From positions 422,386 to 486,385 of the forward strand of contig CAKOOM010000001.1 of assembly GCA_934098395.1 (NCBI GenBank): a DNA stretch of 64,000 nt. Reading direction: 5' to 3'. How positions within the stretch are numbered: position 1 is the first letter of the stretch; each line of letters opens with the position of its first letter. Shown here piece by piece: positions 35,597-45,003 of the stretch. Origin of the DNA: an uncultured Bacilli bacterium. GTDB lineage: Bacteria > Bacillota_I > Bacilli_A > RF39 > UBA660. The translations under genes and the position numbers were made by a program. The notes under the pieces are model-generated. The model was not told the origin of the DNA and searched no databases. It saw nothing but the letters and a program-made list of their open reading frames with translations.

Positions 35597-36337
35597 ATGA
35601 AATTTTATGAGAAATTGATAATATTGAGAAAGAAAGCGTTATTATCACAAGAAGCTTTAGCAGAAAAATTAGATGTAACTAGGCAAACAGTATCTAAATG
35701 GGAGCTTGGGCAAACTAAACCTGATATAGATAAATTAAATGAAATTAGTAAATTGTTTTCAGTTGATATAAATGTTTTAACTAATGATGAGGTGACTTTA
35801 GATGATGAGAAGAAAGAGAATGTTAAGAAGGAAGAGAAAAAGGATAGAACTTATATTCTTTATATAGCGATTGTTATTTTAGTACTTTCAATATCTGTTT
35901 TGGTTTATAGAGTTGGATTTTCAATAAAAGATAAGTATGACACTTATAAAGAGAATGCTCAAGCGGAGTTAAGAAGGCAACAAGAAGAAGATGACAAAAT
36001 AAAAAAACAACAACAAGAAGAGACGGCTAAGAAAGAGGCTGAAAAAGCGAAGAATAATTTTAATAGAGAACTTGAATTTTATATTGGTTCAGAAATCGGA
36101 AATAATGTAGGTAGTGAACTAGATAGAGTTATAAAGAGTAATAAAACAAGTACAGAACATTTAGTTGAAGTAGTATTTGATGGAGTATCATGTGGATATG
36201 ATACAGAAAAAATAAAAAATTTAAAATCTAAATTAAAGAATTTTAAAGATGATGGTACAGGATTTCAATATTATGAAGTATCAGTTGATTATGATGAGAA
36301 TGGTTATATATATAAGGTAACTATAGAGACAAGGTAG
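35597..36337 (+). CDS. XRE-family regulator with a membrane span
   Basis: The 246-residue protein has an XRE helix-turn-helix (about 1-65; EKLIILRKKALLSQEALAEK, VTRQTVSKWELGQTKPDIDKL), one membrane span (about 92-112; ILYIAIVILVLSISVLVYRV), a coiled-coil rich in Lys, Glu and Gln (about 125-160) and an extracytoplasmic domain of about 85 residues. It is followed immediately by lemA, probably one operon. TTGACA at 35510-35515 may belong to its promoter, but no good -10 box is clear. It resembles a one-component envelope sensor; the signal is unknown. Confidence 0.7.
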   Translation: MKFYEKLIILRKKALLSQEALAEKLDVTRQTVSKWELGQTKPDIDKLNEISKLFSVDINVLTNDEVTLDDEKKENVKKEEKKDRTYILYIAIVILVLSISVLVYRVGFSIKDKYDTYKENAQAELRRQQEEDDKIKKQQQEETAKKEAEKAKNNFNRELEFYIGSEIGNNVGSELDRVIKSNKTSTEHLVEVVFDGVSCGYDTEKIKNLKSKLKNFKDDGTGFQYYEVSVDYDENGYIYKVTIETR

Positions 36338-36347
36338 GGTGATAGGA

Positions 36348-36887
36348 ATGTTAATAAATATATTGTTGGTAATTTTGATTATTATATCTGGAACTATTAT
36401 TAGTTATTATAATAAGTTTGTAAAAAATGGTAATAGGGTTTTGGAAAGAGAGTCACAAATAGATGTTTTAATGAAACAGAGATTTGATTTGATTCCTAAT
36501 ATTGTTGAATGTGTTAAGGGATATACGAAACATGAATCATCTACGTTAAAGGAACTTACTGAGTTGCGTTCTTCTTATAAAGATAATGGCTTTAGTATTG
36601 AAGAAGCGGAGAAGGCTGATAAAAAATTTAATAATATAATGATGTTATCTGAAGCATATCCAGAACTTAAAGCTAATACACAGTTTTTAAAACTTCATGA
36701 TAATTTGAGTGAAATTGAAGATGAGTTAAGTGATGCTAGGACAAGTTATAATTATGCTGTTACAACTTATAATAATTTAGTTGAATCTGTTCCTTCGAAT
36801 ATTATTGCTAAAATATTTGCTTTTAGTAAGAAGAAATTGTTTGAAATAGAAGATAAAGAAAAAGAAAATAATAAACTTGAATTTTAA
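36348..36887 (+). CDS. lemA: LemA family protein
   Basis: The 179-residue protein has an N-terminal membrane span (LLVILIIISGTIISYYN) and the LemA helical domain, including RFDLIPNIVECVKGYTKHES near residue 45 and YNYAVTTYNNLVESVPSNIIAKIF near the end. LemA proteins are widespread membrane-associated helical proteins of uncertain function. I chose ATG 36348, with AGGGTGA five bases upstream, over the GTG at 36339 that overlaps that site. It follows the XRE-membrane protein by ten bases. Confidence 0.88.
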   Translation: MLINILLVILIIISGTIISYYNKFVKNGNRVLERESQIDVLMKQRFDLIPNIVECVKGYTKHESSTLKELTELRSSYKDNGFSIEEAEKADKKFNNIMMLSEAYPELKANTQFLKLHDNLSEIEDELSDARTSYNYAVTTYNNLVESVPSNIIAKIFAFSKKKLFEIEDKEKENNKLEF

Positions 36888-36914
36888 GGAATCTTTATGG
36901 TTCTTTTTCTTTGG
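36887..36914 (+). terminator. Weak terminator after lemA
   Basis: AAG-G-AATC and GGTTCTT pair with one bulge and one G-U pair, followed by a T-rich stretch. Confidence 0.45.
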
Positions 36915-36963
36915 TTGATTAATTTAGATTTATTTGTTATAATTTCTAAGAAGGACTGATATT

Positions 36964-38763
36964 ATGGATAGTAAAAACATTAGAAATTTTTGTATTATTG
37001 CACATATTGATCATGGTAAAAGTACGTTAGCTGATCGAATACTTGAGTATACGGGAACAATTGATAAACGTGATATGAAAGATCAGATACTTGATTCGAT
37101 GGAATTGGAAAGAGAAAGAGGAATAACTATTAAGTTGAATGCAGTTAGAATTAATTATAATGGTTATATTCTTAATTTAATAGATACTCCAGGTCATGTA
37201 GATTTTACTTATGAAGTTTCTAGAAGTATGGCAGCTTGTGAGGGAGCTATTTTGATTGTAGATGCAGCCCAAGGAATAGAAGCTCAAACTTTATCTAATG
37301 TTTATTTAGCCTTAGAAAATGATTTGGAAATAATTCCAGTTATTAATAAAATTGATTTACCTAGTGCTGATGTGGAAAAGCGTATTAGTGAACTTAATAA
37401 GACTTTTGGTTTTAAAAGAGAAGAAATAATTTTAACTAGTGCTAAGACTGGTGTTGGAATAGGTGATGTAGTTGATGCAGTTATCAATAGAATTCAACCA
37501 CCAGAATGTAGTTATGATGATAATAAACTTAGATGTTTAATTTTTGATAGTTATTTTGATTCTTATCGCGGGGTTGTTTCTTTAATAAGAGTAGTTAGTG
37601 GTAGTGTTAGTAATAAAGATAGAATTAAAATGGTTACAACTGGTGCTAGTTATGATGTTACAGAGATTGGTTATCACACACCAAGTGAAAAGGTAGTGGA
37701 TAAGTTATCTGCTGGTGAGGTAGGCTTTTTATGTGCTTCAATAAAATCAATCGATAGTGTTAGAGTAGGAGATACGATTACTTTAGAAAAGAATCCGTGT
37801 GATTTGGGATTACCAGGGTATAAGTCTTTAAAACCAATGGTTTTTTGTGGAATATATCCGATTGATAGTAAAAAATATCCGAATTTGAGAGAAGCTTTGG
37901 AAAAGTTAAAGCTTAATGATGCTTCTTTATCATTTGAACCGGAAACATCAGCTACGCTTGGATTTGGTTTTAGAACCGGTTTTTTAGGATTGTTACATTT
38001 AGATATTATTACAGAGAGAATAGAGAGGGAATTTAATACTTCGATTATAGCTACGGCACCATCAGTAATATATGAGATTACTTTAACTGATGGTTCGACG
38101 TTAATGGTTGATAATCCAGCTGATTTTCCTCCGAAGGTTAAAATTGCTAAGATTAAAGAACCATATATTAGAACTAATATATATGTTCCAAATGAATATA
38201 TTGGTAGTATGATGGAATTGTGTCAAGAAAAAAGAGGGACATATATATCAACGGATTATATTGATACGACAAGAGTTAATATTCATTATGAGATTCCGTT
38301 ATCAGAGATAGTATATGATTTTTTTGATAAGCTTAAGAGTTATACGAAGGGATATGCTTCGTTTGATTATGAACTTATTGGTTATAAGGAATCTGATTTA
38401 GTAAAGATGGATATTATGTTAAATGGAGATATTGTTGATGCTTTATCGGTAATAGTACATAGAGATTTTGCTTATAAAAGGGGTAGAGTAATTGTTGATA
38501 ATTTAAAGGAAATAATACCTAGACAGATGTTTGAGATACCAGTTCAAGCAGTTATTGGGTCTAAAGTAATAGCTAGATCTGATATTAAGGCTATGAGAAA
38601 AGATGTACTTGCTAAATGTTATGGTGGGGATATTACTAGAAAGAGAAAACTTTTGGAAAAGCAAAAGGAAGGTAAGAAGAAAATGAAGACTATAGGCAAG
38701 GTAGAATTACCTAAGGAAGCGTTCTTATCGGTACTTAAGGCGAATGATATTAAAAAGGATTAG
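36964..38763 (+). CDS. lepA: Elongation factor 4
   Basis: LepA is a ribosome-binding GTPase that back-translocates stalled or mispositioned ribosomes. The 599-residue protein has the G1 motif AHIDHGKST, switch region ERERGITIK, G3 DTPGHVDF and G4 NKIDLP. Domains II and III follow, then the LepA-specific C-terminus (ending GKKKMKTIGKVELPKEAFLS in part). Length and motifs are typical. It starts after AAGGACTGATATT; a TATAAT lies about 25 bases before that. It stands alone between a weak terminator and the promoter at 38781. Confidence 0.98.
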   Translation: MDSKNIRNFCIIAHIDHGKSTLADRILEYTGTIDKRDMKDQILDSMELERERGITIKLNAVRINYNGYILNLIDTPGHVDFTYEVSRSMAACEGAILIVDAAQGIEAQTLSNVYLALENDLEIIPVINKIDLPSADVEKRISELNKTFGFKREEIILTSAKTGVGIGDVVDAVINRIQPPECSYDDNKLRCLIFDSYFDSYRGVVSLIRVVSGSVSNKDRIKMVTTGASYDVTEIGYHTPSEKVVDKLSAGEVGFLCASIKSIDSVRVGDTITLEKNPCDLGLPGYKSLKPMVFCGIYPIDSKKYPNLREALEKLKLNDASLSFEPETSATLGFGFRTGFLGLLHLDIITERIEREFNTSIIATAPSVIYEITLTDGSTLMVDNPADFPPKVKIAKIKEPYIRTNIYVPNEYIGSMMELCQEKRGTYISTDYIDTTRVNIHYEIPLSEIVYDFFDKLKSYTKGYASFDYELIGYKESDLVKMDIMLNGDIVDALSVIVHRDFAYKRGRVIVDNLKEIIPRQMFEIPVQAVIGSKVIARSDIKAMRKDVLAKCYGGDITRKRKLLEKQKEGKKKMKTIGKVELPKEAFLSVLKANDIKKD

Positions 38764-38780
38764 ATCTTGTCTTTCTTTTT

Positions 38781-38809
38781 TTGACAAATTTATAATTGTG
38801 TGTTATTAT
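38781..38809 (+). promoter_or_regulatory. Near-consensus promoter
   Basis: TTGACA (38781-38786) and TATTAT (38804-38809) are 17 bases apart, upstream of the small gene at 38833. The T-run just before it may end lepA transcription. Confidence 0.8.
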
Positions 38810-38832
38810 ACATAGTCAAATTTGGAGGGGAT

Positions 38833-39048
38833 ATGATGGGTTATATTGAAGCTTGTAATGTTTTAGGCGTATCAGGGAATGAAACTTTTGAAAATATTAG
38901 TGCTAAATATTATATGTTAATTAGTAAATATGCTTCGAAGAATATAGCTGATTTATTTTATAATGAAGAGGCTAGTTTATTGATAATTGCCTACTACAGT
39001 ATTAAAAAGTTTTATAGTATGGATAAAAGAATGATTAAGAGTAGATAA
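38833..39048 (+). CDS. Small hypothetical protein, faintly J-domain-like
   Basis: This 71-residue helical protein is preceded by GGAGGGGAT and a near-consensus promoter, so it is probably a real expressed gene. YIEACNVLGVSGNETFENISAKYYMLISKYASK resembles (in pieces) the first helices of a J-domain, but the HPD tripeptide needed to stimulate DnaK is missing. The similarity may be only a generic helical hairpin. It lies between lepA and miaB; I see no clear functional link. Either ATG 38833 or 38836 can start it. Confidence 0.5.
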   Translation: MMGYIEACNVLGVSGNETFENISAKYYMLISKYASKNIADLFYNEEASLLIIAYYSIKKFYSMDKRMIKSR

Positions 39049-39122
39049 ATATTCTTAATTTTCTTTTTTTACTATACTTTTTATTTTATATATTATATAA
39101 TTTATAAGGGAAGTGAAGAAGT

Positions 39123-40538
39123 ATGAATTTACCTAATATGTTAGAAGCAAAAAAGAGAAGTAATAAAAAAGTAGATATTGTATATGATGATTATAATAAT
39201 AATGATATAGATAATATTGGTACTGGTAAGAAATATATGATTTTAACTTATGGATGTCAAATGAACGTTCATGATAGTGAAAATATTTCTGGGATAATGG
39301 AAGATCTTGGTTATGATAAAACTGAGGAAATGGAAGATAGTGATGTTATTATTGTTAATACTTGTGCTATTAGAGAGAATGCTCATAATAAGGCAGAGGG
39401 GATGCTTGGTAGAATTAAGCATTTTAAGGAAGAACATGATAATGTTATAGTTATTTTTTGTGGATGTATGGCACAAGAAGAAGGATTAGTTAATAAGATT
39501 AAGGATTATAAATGGATAGATATTATATGTGGGACACATAATTATCATAAAATACCAGAATATTTATATGAATATATAGAAAAGCATGAGGATGTTAGAG
39601 AAGTATTTAGTATTGAGGGAAATGTGTATGAGAATATTCCTGTTAAGAGAGATAGTAAATATAGTGCTTGGGTTAATATTCAGTATGGTTGTGATAAGTT
39701 TTGTACTTATTGTATAGTTCCTTATACACGTGGTAAACAAAGAAGTAGAAAACATGAAGATATTATTGATGAGGTAAGAGAATTATATAATAATGGATAT
39801 CAAGAAGTTACTTTGTTAGGACAGAATGTTAATGCTTATGGAAAAGATTTTGATGATGGTTATGATTTTGCAACGTTACTTGGTGAAGTTAGTCAAACAG
39901 GTATTCCAAGAATTAGATTTGTAACTAGTCATCCATGGGATTTTACCGATAAAATGATTGATGTTATTAGCAAGTGTGATAATATTATGCCATATATTCA
40001 TTTACCTTTACAATCTGGCTCTGATCGTATTTTAAAGTTGATGGGTAGAAAATATGCGACTGAAGAATATTTAGAACTTGTTAGAAAAATTAGAAAAAAA
40101 GTTGATAATGTTAGTATTACAACTGATATTATTGTAGGCTTTCCAGGTGAGACTGAGGAAGATTTCGAAAAAACAATAGATATGGTTAATTTAGTTAAGT
40201 ATGATCTTGCATATACATTTATATTTTCTTCGAGAGAGGGAACTCCAGCAAGTAAGATGAAGGATGATACGAGTATGGAGATTAAAAAGAGCAGATTAGC
40301 TAGACTTAATGAATTAATCAATAAGTATGCACTTGAGGCTAATGAAAAGATGAAAGATAAGGTAGTGGATGTATTAATCGTATCTGAATCTGATAAGAAT
40401 GGTAAGTATATGGGATATACGGATAATATGAAATTAGTTAATGTAGCATGTGATTCTGGGTATGTTGGGAAAATAGTACCTGTTAAAATTACTGGTGTTA
40501 AGACTTGGTCTTTAGATGGAGAAGTATATGATAAATAG
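39123..40538 (+). CDS. miaB: tRNA-2-methylthio-N6-dimethylallyladenosine synthase
   Basis: MiaB is a radical-SAM enzyme that adds a methylthio group to i6A37 of tRNAs reading UNN codons. The 471-residue protein has the N-terminal MTTase domain (TYGCQMNVHDSENISG, NTCAIRENAHNKAEG), the radical-SAM cluster motif CDKFCTYCIVPYTRG and a C-terminal TRAM domain (KYMGYTDNMKLVNV). The start follows AGGGAAGTGAAG. Its end overlaps ymcA by 11 bases, the same order as ymcB-ymcA in Bacillus subtilis. Confidence 0.96.
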   Translation: MNLPNMLEAKKRSNKKVDIVYDDYNNNDIDNIGTGKKYMILTYGCQMNVHDSENISGIMEDLGYDKTEEMEDSDVIIVNTCAIRENAHNKAEGMLGRIKHFKEEHDNVIVIFCGCMAQEEGLVNKIKDYKWIDIICGTHNYHKIPEYLYEYIEKHEDVREVFSIEGNVYENIPVKRDSKYSAWVNIQYGCDKFCTYCIVPYTRGKQRSRKHEDIIDEVRELYNNGYQEVTLLGQNVNAYGKDFDDGYDFATLLGEVSQTGIPRIRFVTSHPWDFTDKMIDVISKCDNIMPYIHLPLQSGSDRILKLMGRKYATEEYLELVRKIRKKVDNVSITTDIIVGFPGETEEDFEKTIDMVNLVKYDLAYTFIFSSREGTPASKMKDDTSMEIKKSRLARLNELINKYALEANEKMKDKVVDVLIVSESDKNGKYMGYTDNMKLVNVACDSGYVGKIVPVKITGVKTWSLDGEVYDK

Positions 40539-40857
40539 TAGTATTAGTGAGTTATTTAATACAATAGAGAATTCTAAATTATATAAAGATTATAAAAAGA
40601 TGGCAGATATTCTTAGTAGAGATAGTGAAATAAAAGAGATAATAGATGAGATTAAAGAATTAGAAAAGAAGGCTACTTATTTAGAGAGTATCGGGGATAA
40701 TAAGTATTTAGAAATAGATGAAATTATTAAAGAAAAAGCGAATATTTTAAATAATAAGCAAGTATATATAGAATATTTAGAAAAGATGGAAGAATTTAAT
40801 AATGAATTAGCTATATCTAGTAATATGATTAATAAATATATTAGTGAGAAGGTGTAG
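40528..40857 (+). CDS. ymcA: YlbF/YmcA family protein
   Basis: The 109-residue helical protein matches the Com_YlbF family (DUF964): SELFNTIENSKLYKDYKKMADILSRD and EEFNNELAISSNMINKYISEKV in pieces. In Bacillus, YmcA with YlbF and YaaT forms the Y-complex that steers RNase Y mRNA processing. ATG 40528 follows GGAGAAG and overlaps the miaB end; an upstream in-frame ATG at 40516 lacks a site. The gene order with miaB supports the name. The phospholipase-like gene follows after two bases. Confidence 0.85.
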   Translation: MINSSISELFNTIENSKLYKDYKKMADILSRDSEIKEIIDEIKELEKKATYLESIGDNKYLEIDEIIKEKANILNNKQVYIEYLEKMEEFNNELAISSNMINKYISEKV

Positions 40858-40859
40858 TA

Positions 40860-41573
40860 ATGCCTTCTTTTGTTAGTCATATAGAATTATCAAAAGATGT
40901 TAGCGATAAACTTTGTTTTGATAATGTATTAACGAGATATGCAAGTACTTATTCTTTAGGGGGAGACTTGTGTAGATTTTCTAAATGTAGGAGATTATCT
41001 CATAGAAAGAAAAAAGAAGAATTTATTTTTAATATGGTTAATTATATTAAGGAAAATAAACTTACTGATAATAAAGAAGTTATGGGAATACTATATGGGC
41101 ATATTAGTCATTATATTATGGATGATACGATGCATCCCTTAGTTAGATTAATAGATAAAGAAAGTAGTCCAGTAAGAATGAAGAGTCATACATTGATTGA
41201 AGGAATGATAGATAGTTATATTGTTAAATATAAGTATAATAAGGAAATAGATGAGTATTTAAATAAAGGAATGCTTATAGTGGGAATTAATAAAGATGGT
41301 TATAAAATGATTAATAAGGTATATGAAAAGACTTATGGTGTTAAAAATGTGGCTATTAGTTATATACTTAGTAAGTTTGTTTATGGGAAGATTTATTTAT
41401 TAATTAGATTAATTGGTAAGAATAATCTAAAAAAAATTACGGGGTATGATAAGTTTATAGCTAAAAATAAAGATGTTATTGATAGAAATAATAAGATTAT
41501 TTCTTTATATGAAGAGAGTGTTAGATTAGTAGTATTAGAAATAAATAGAGTAGTTAAATATATGGAATTATAA
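40860..41573 (+). CDS. Zinc-dependent phospholipase C-like protein
   Basis: The 237-residue protein fits the Zn_dep_PLPC family (PF00882): MPSFVSHIELSKDV at the start, then SLGGDLCRFSKC, YGHISHYIMDDTMHPLV (histidines and aspartates for zinc) and KSHTLIEGMIDSYI. There is no signal peptide, so it is probably cytoplasmic, unlike secreted clostridial toxins of this fold; the substrate is unknown. It is translationally close to ymcA (AGAAGGTG site inside the ymcA end). Terminated by the hairpin at 41590. Confidence 0.75.
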   Translation: MPSFVSHIELSKDVSDKLCFDNVLTRYASTYSLGGDLCRFSKCRRLSHRKKKEEFIFNMVNYIKENKLTDNKEVMGILYGHISHYIMDDTMHPLVRLIDKESSPVRMKSHTLIEGMIDSYIVKYKYNKEIDEYLNKGMLIVGINKDGYKMINKVYEKTYGVKNVAISYILSKFVYGKIYLLIRLIGKNNLKKITGYDKFIAKNKDVIDRNNKIISLYEESVRLVVLEINRVVKYMEL

Positions 41574-41589
41574 AATGTGTTAAAAGATG

Positions 41590-41616
41590 GAGGAATGATT
41601 TACATTTCTCTTTTTA
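41590..41616 (+). terminator. Terminator before the arginine operon
   Basis: GAGGAATG and CATTTCTC form an eight-pair stem (one G-U) with an ATTTA loop and trailing T. Confidence 0.75.
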
Positions 41617-41627
41617 TTTGTTATAAT
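41599..41627 (+). promoter_or_regulatory. Promoter of the arginine transport and catabolism operon
   Basis: TTTACA (41599-41604) and TATAAT (41622-41627) are 17 bases apart. The -35 box lies in the loop and arm of the preceding terminator hairpin. Confidence 0.65.
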
Positions 41628-41648
41628 TGTTTATGATAGGAGGAGCGT

Positions 41649-42365
41649 ATGAAGAGGATAGTTTTAGTTATTATGTTATCTATTTTAGTATTTAGTGGTT
41701 GTTCTAAGAATGGTGATGAATTGGTAATGGTAACAGAAGCTGGTTTTAAACCTTATGAATACTACGAAGGAGGAGAAATTGTCGGAGTTGATGTTGATAT
41801 AGCTGAAGAGATAGCTAAGTATTTAGGTAAGAAATTAGTTGTTAAGGATGTAGCTTTTGACTCAATTATTAATGAACTTAATAGTGGAAAAGCTGATTTT
41901 GCAGCGGCAGGAATGAGTGTTACTCCGGAGAGAATGGAAGAAGTAGATTTTTCTTTAGAATATGTTGTTAGTAATCAAGTTGTTATGGTAAGAAAAAATA
42001 GTGATATTAGTTTAGATAAGATAGATGGCAAGAAGATTGCAGTACAACTTGGAAGTGTTGCAGATACTTATGCGAATAAGAATTTTAAAAACTCAGAAAT
42101 TATTTCACAAAAAAAATATTTAACAATGATTGAGGATTTAAAAGCTGGAAAAGTTGATTTAATTATTATGGATAATTTACCTGCTAAAGAAATAATTGAT
42201 GAAAATAGTGAACTTAAGATATTAGATGGATATTTATTTAGTGATAGTTATGGAATAGCTGTTAAAAAAGGTAATTCTGAGTTATTAGAGAGTATTAATA
42301 CGGTACTTAGTAAATTAATAGATGATGGAAAGATAGAAGAATATGTTATAAAACATTCTGAGTAG
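41649..42365 (+). CDS. Amino-acid ABC transporter substrate-binding lipoprotein (probably arginine)
   Basis: The 238-residue protein has a lipoprotein signal with lipobox VFSGC (Cys near 18) and the SBP family 3 fold: GFKPYEYYEGGEIVGVDVDIAEEIAK, DFAAAGMSVTPERMEEVDFS and KIAVQLGSVADTYA. Such proteins bind polar amino acids outside the membrane. Its permease and ATPase follow directly, then arcABC, so arginine (or a related basic amino acid) is the likely ligand. It starts after AGGAGGAGC with a good promoter upstream. Confidence 0.88.
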   Translation: MKRIVLVIMLSILVFSGCSKNGDELVMVTEAGFKPYEYYEGGEIVGVDVDIAEEIAKYLGKKLVVKDVAFDSIINELNSGKADFAAAGMSVTPERMEEVDFSLEYVVSNQVVMVRKNSDISLDKIDGKKIAVQLGSVADTYANKNFKNSEIISQKKYLTMIEDLKAGKVDLIIMDNLPAKEIIDENSELKILDGYLFSDSYGIAVKKGNSELLESINTVLSKLIDDGKIEEYVIKHSE

Positions 42366-42373
42366 GAGTAGTT

Positions 42374-43057
42374 ATGAATGATATAGTATTAGATTTTTAT
42401 AAGACAGTAATATATGATGATAGATATATGATGATACTGGAGGGGTTAAAGAATACAATATTAATTGCTCTTGGATCAATAGTTATTGGTATTTTATTAG
42501 GATTATTAATAGCAATAGTTAGGGATATGTACGAAAAGAATGGTAAGGGATTAATATTAAATAAAATATGTAAAATATACGTAGATGTTATTCGAGGTAC
42601 TCCAGCACTTTTACAATTAATGATTATATATTATGTAATATTTAAAAGTGTATCGATTGATTTAGTTTTAGTTGGAATATTAGCTTTTGGTCTTAATTCT
42701 TCAGCTTATGTTAGTGAAATTATTAGAGCAGGAATAAATTCGATTGATGTAGGACAGATGGAAGCTGCGAAGAGTTTAGGCTTTAAGTATTTTCAAAGTA
42801 TGAGATATATTATATTACCACAGGCTATTAAGAATGTATTACCAGCTCTTGGCAATGAGTTTATTACTTTAGTAAAAGAAACTTCAGTAGCTGGATATAT
42901 TGGAATAATGGAATTAACAAAGTCAACGGATATGATTGCTTCAAGAACGTATAATTACTTTTTCCCTTTAATAATTGCTGCTTTGATTTATTTAGGGTTA
43001 ACAATGTTATTAACTAAACTTTTAAATAGATTTGAAAGGAAGGTTAGTAATGCTTAA
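42374..43057 (+). CDS. Amino-acid ABC transporter permease (HisM/ArtM type)
   Basis: The 227-residue membrane protein has about five spans and the EAA loop typical of polar amino-acid importers (VGQMEAAKSLGFKYFQSMRYIILPQAIKNVLPALGNE in pieces), plus the entry motif YVDVIRGTPALLQLMIIYY. It follows the binding protein by eight bases. The last eight bases overlap the ATPase gene start, so the two are coupled. The specificity is inferred from the arc genes downstream. Confidence 0.92.
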   Translation: MNDIVLDFYKTVIYDDRYMMILEGLKNTILIALGSIVIGILLGLLIAIVRDMYEKNGKGLILNKICKIYVDVIRGTPALLQLMIIYYVIFKSVSIDLVLVGILAFGLNSSAYVSEIIRAGINSIDVGQMEAAKSLGFKYFQSMRYIILPQAIKNVLPALGNEFITLVKETSVAGYIGIMELTKSTDMIASRTYNYFFPLIIAALIYLGLTMLLTKLLNRFERKVSNA

Positions 43058-43763
43058 GATAGAGAAATTATATAAAAATTTTAATGATTTAAAGGTATTA
43101 AAAAATATAAATATTCAGGTTAATAAAGGCGAGAGAGTTGTAATAATTGGTCCATCTGGTTCAGGGAAAAGTACATTACTTAGATGTATTAATTATATGG
43201 AAATACCTACGAAAGGAAAAATATCTTTTGATAATCAGATACTTAATGATAAAAATATAGATAAGTATAGGCAAAAGATTGGAATGGTATTTCAAAGCTT
43301 TAATTTATTTAATAATTTAACGGTTTTAGATAATCTTATATTAGCACCGGTAAAGATAATGAATATGTCTTATGATGATGCGAAGAAGAAGGCAATAGAT
43401 TATTTAAAAAGAATAGATTTAGTAGATAAAATGAATGTATACCCAAGCAGTTTGTCTGGGGGACAAAAACAGAGAGTAGCTATTGTTAGAACAATGATGA
43501 TGAATCCAGAGATGATTTTGTTTGATGAACCAACATCAGCACTTGATCCGGAAATGGTTAAAGGAGTTCAAGATATGATGCTAGAGTTAGCTGATTTAGG
43601 AATGACAATGGTTATTGTAACACATGAACTAAGTTTTATTAAGAAGGTAGCAACGAAGATAATATTTATGGATAATGGAGAAATAAAATTTAGTGGGACT
43701 TATGAGGAGATAAAAAAGTGTGATGATGAAATTATTAAAACATTTTTATCTAATATAGAATGA
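43050..43763 (+). CDS. Amino-acid ABC transporter ATP-binding protein (GlnQ/ArtP type)
   Basis: The 237-residue ATPase has Walker A GPSGSGKST, a Q-loop (MVFQSFNLF), signature LSGGQKQRVAIVR, Walker B MILFDEPTSALDPEMV and the H-loop in VTHELSF. ATG 43050 follows AAGGAAGG and overlaps the end of the permease gene; an earlier GTG-type start in frame at 43032 lies within that site. It completes an importer with the two genes upstream and is followed by arcA after 16 bases. Confidence 0.94.
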   Translation: MLKIEKLYKNFNDLKVLKNINIQVNKGERVVIIGPSGSGKSTLLRCINYMEIPTKGKISFDNQILNDKNIDKYRQKIGMVFQSFNLFNNLTVLDNLILAPVKIMNMSYDDAKKKAIDYLKRIDLVDKMNVYPSSLSGGQKQRVAIVRTMMMNPEMILFDEPTSALDPEMVKGVQDMMLELADLGMTMVIVTHELSFIKKVATKIIFMDNGEIKFSGTYEEIKKCDDEIIKTFLSNIE

Positions 43764-43779
43764 AAGGAAGGATGAAAAA

Positions 43780-45003
43780 ATGATAAATGTAAAAAGTGAA
43801 ATTATGCCACTTAAGAAGGTCTTATTACATAGACCAGGGAATGAATTGTTGAATTTAACACCAGATTCTTTAGGAAGACTTTTATTCGATGATATTCCGT
43901 ATTTAAAGATAGCAAGAGAGGAACATGATGAATTTGCAAGGATTCTTAGAAGTAATGGAGTAGAGGTAGTATACTTAGAAGATTTAATGGCGCAAACGCT
44001 TGATCAAAATCCAGATATTCGTGAAAAATTCATTAGACAATTTGTATATGAAGCTGGAATAAAGACTCCGAAGTATAAAGATGAAGTAATAGATTTCTTA
44101 ATGGAATTTAGTGATAATAAGGAATTAGTTTTAAAAACTATGCAAGGTATTAGAGTATCTGAATTATCTGCAATGGAGAGAGATTGTGAACATTCTTTAG
44201 TAGATATGGTTACTGAGGATTCAAAGTTCTTAGCAGATCCGATGCCTAACTTAGTATTTACTAGAGATAACTTTGCATCAATTGGTAATGGTATTAGTTT
44301 GAATAAGATGTATTCAGTTACGAGAAATAGAGAAACTATATATGCAGAATATATCTTTAGTTATCATAAAGATTATAAAGATACGCCAAAGTATTATGAT
44401 AGATATAATCCATATCATATTGAGGGTGGAGATATTTTAGTGCTTAATGAGCATACTTTAGCTATTGGTGTTAGTCAAAGAACAATGGCTGAATCTATTG
44501 AACAATTAGCAAGAAATATTTTTAAGGATAAAGATACTTCAATTGATACGGTATTAGCGTTTACAATACCTAGTTCTAGAGCATTTATGCATTTGGATAC
44601 GGTATTTACACAAATAGATTATGATAAATTTACTTTCCATCCAGGTATTATGGATACTCTTCAAGTATTTGAGATAAGTGAAGGAGTAATGGATGAGATA
44701 AAAGTTAAGGAAGTTAATGATAACTTAGAAAATATCTTAGAACATTATTTAAAAAGAGATGTTACTTTAATTCCATGTGGTGGTGGAGATAAGATTATTT
44801 CTGAGAGAGAACAATGGAATGATGGAAGTAATACTTTATGTATAGCTCCAGGAGTTGTTATTGTATATGATAGAAATAATATTACTAATGCTGTGTTAAG
44901 AAGATATGGTATTAAAGTACTTGAGATGCATGGATCTGAATTGTCTCGTGGTAGAGGTGGCCCAAGATGTATGAGTATGCCTTTAATAAGGAGTGATAAT
45001 TAG
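43780..45003 (+). CDS. arcA: Arginine deiminase
   Basis: ArcA converts arginine to citrulline and ammonia, the first step of the arginine deiminase pathway. The 407-residue protein shows the substrate and catalytic motifs NLVFTRDNFASIG, YHIEGGDILVL, HLDTVFTQID and the active-site Cys in GRGGPRCMSMPLIR near the C-terminus. The start follows AAAGGAAGG. Its TAG stop shares one base with the GTG start of arcB. Clustering with the importer, arcB, arcC and an antiporter makes the role secure: ATP generation and acid protection from arginine. Confidence 0.97.
   Translation: MINVKSEIMPLKKVLLHRPGNELLNLTPDSLGRLLFDDIPYLKIAREEHDEFARILRSNGVEVVYLEDLMAQTLDQNPDIREKFIRQFVYEAGIKTPKYKDEVIDFLMEFSDNKELVLKTMQGIRVSELSAMERDCEHSLVDMVTEDSKFLADPMPNLVFTRDNFASIGNGISLNKMYSVTRNRETIYAEYIFSYHKDYKDTPKYYDRYNPYHIEGGDILVLNEHTLAIGVSQRTMAESIEQLARNIFKDKDTSIDTVLAFTIPSSRAFMHLDTVFTQIDYDKFTFHPGIMDTLQVFEISEGVMDEIKVKEVNDNLENILEHYLKRDVTLIPCGGGDKIISEREQWNDGSNTLCIAPGVVIVYDRNNITNAVLRRYGIKVLEMHGSELSRGRGGPRCMSMPLIRSDN

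Noticed and set aside
38833..39048. Genuine DnaJ-type co-chaperone
   Set aside because: The HPD motif essential for J-domain function is missing, so only a hypothetical protein is reported.
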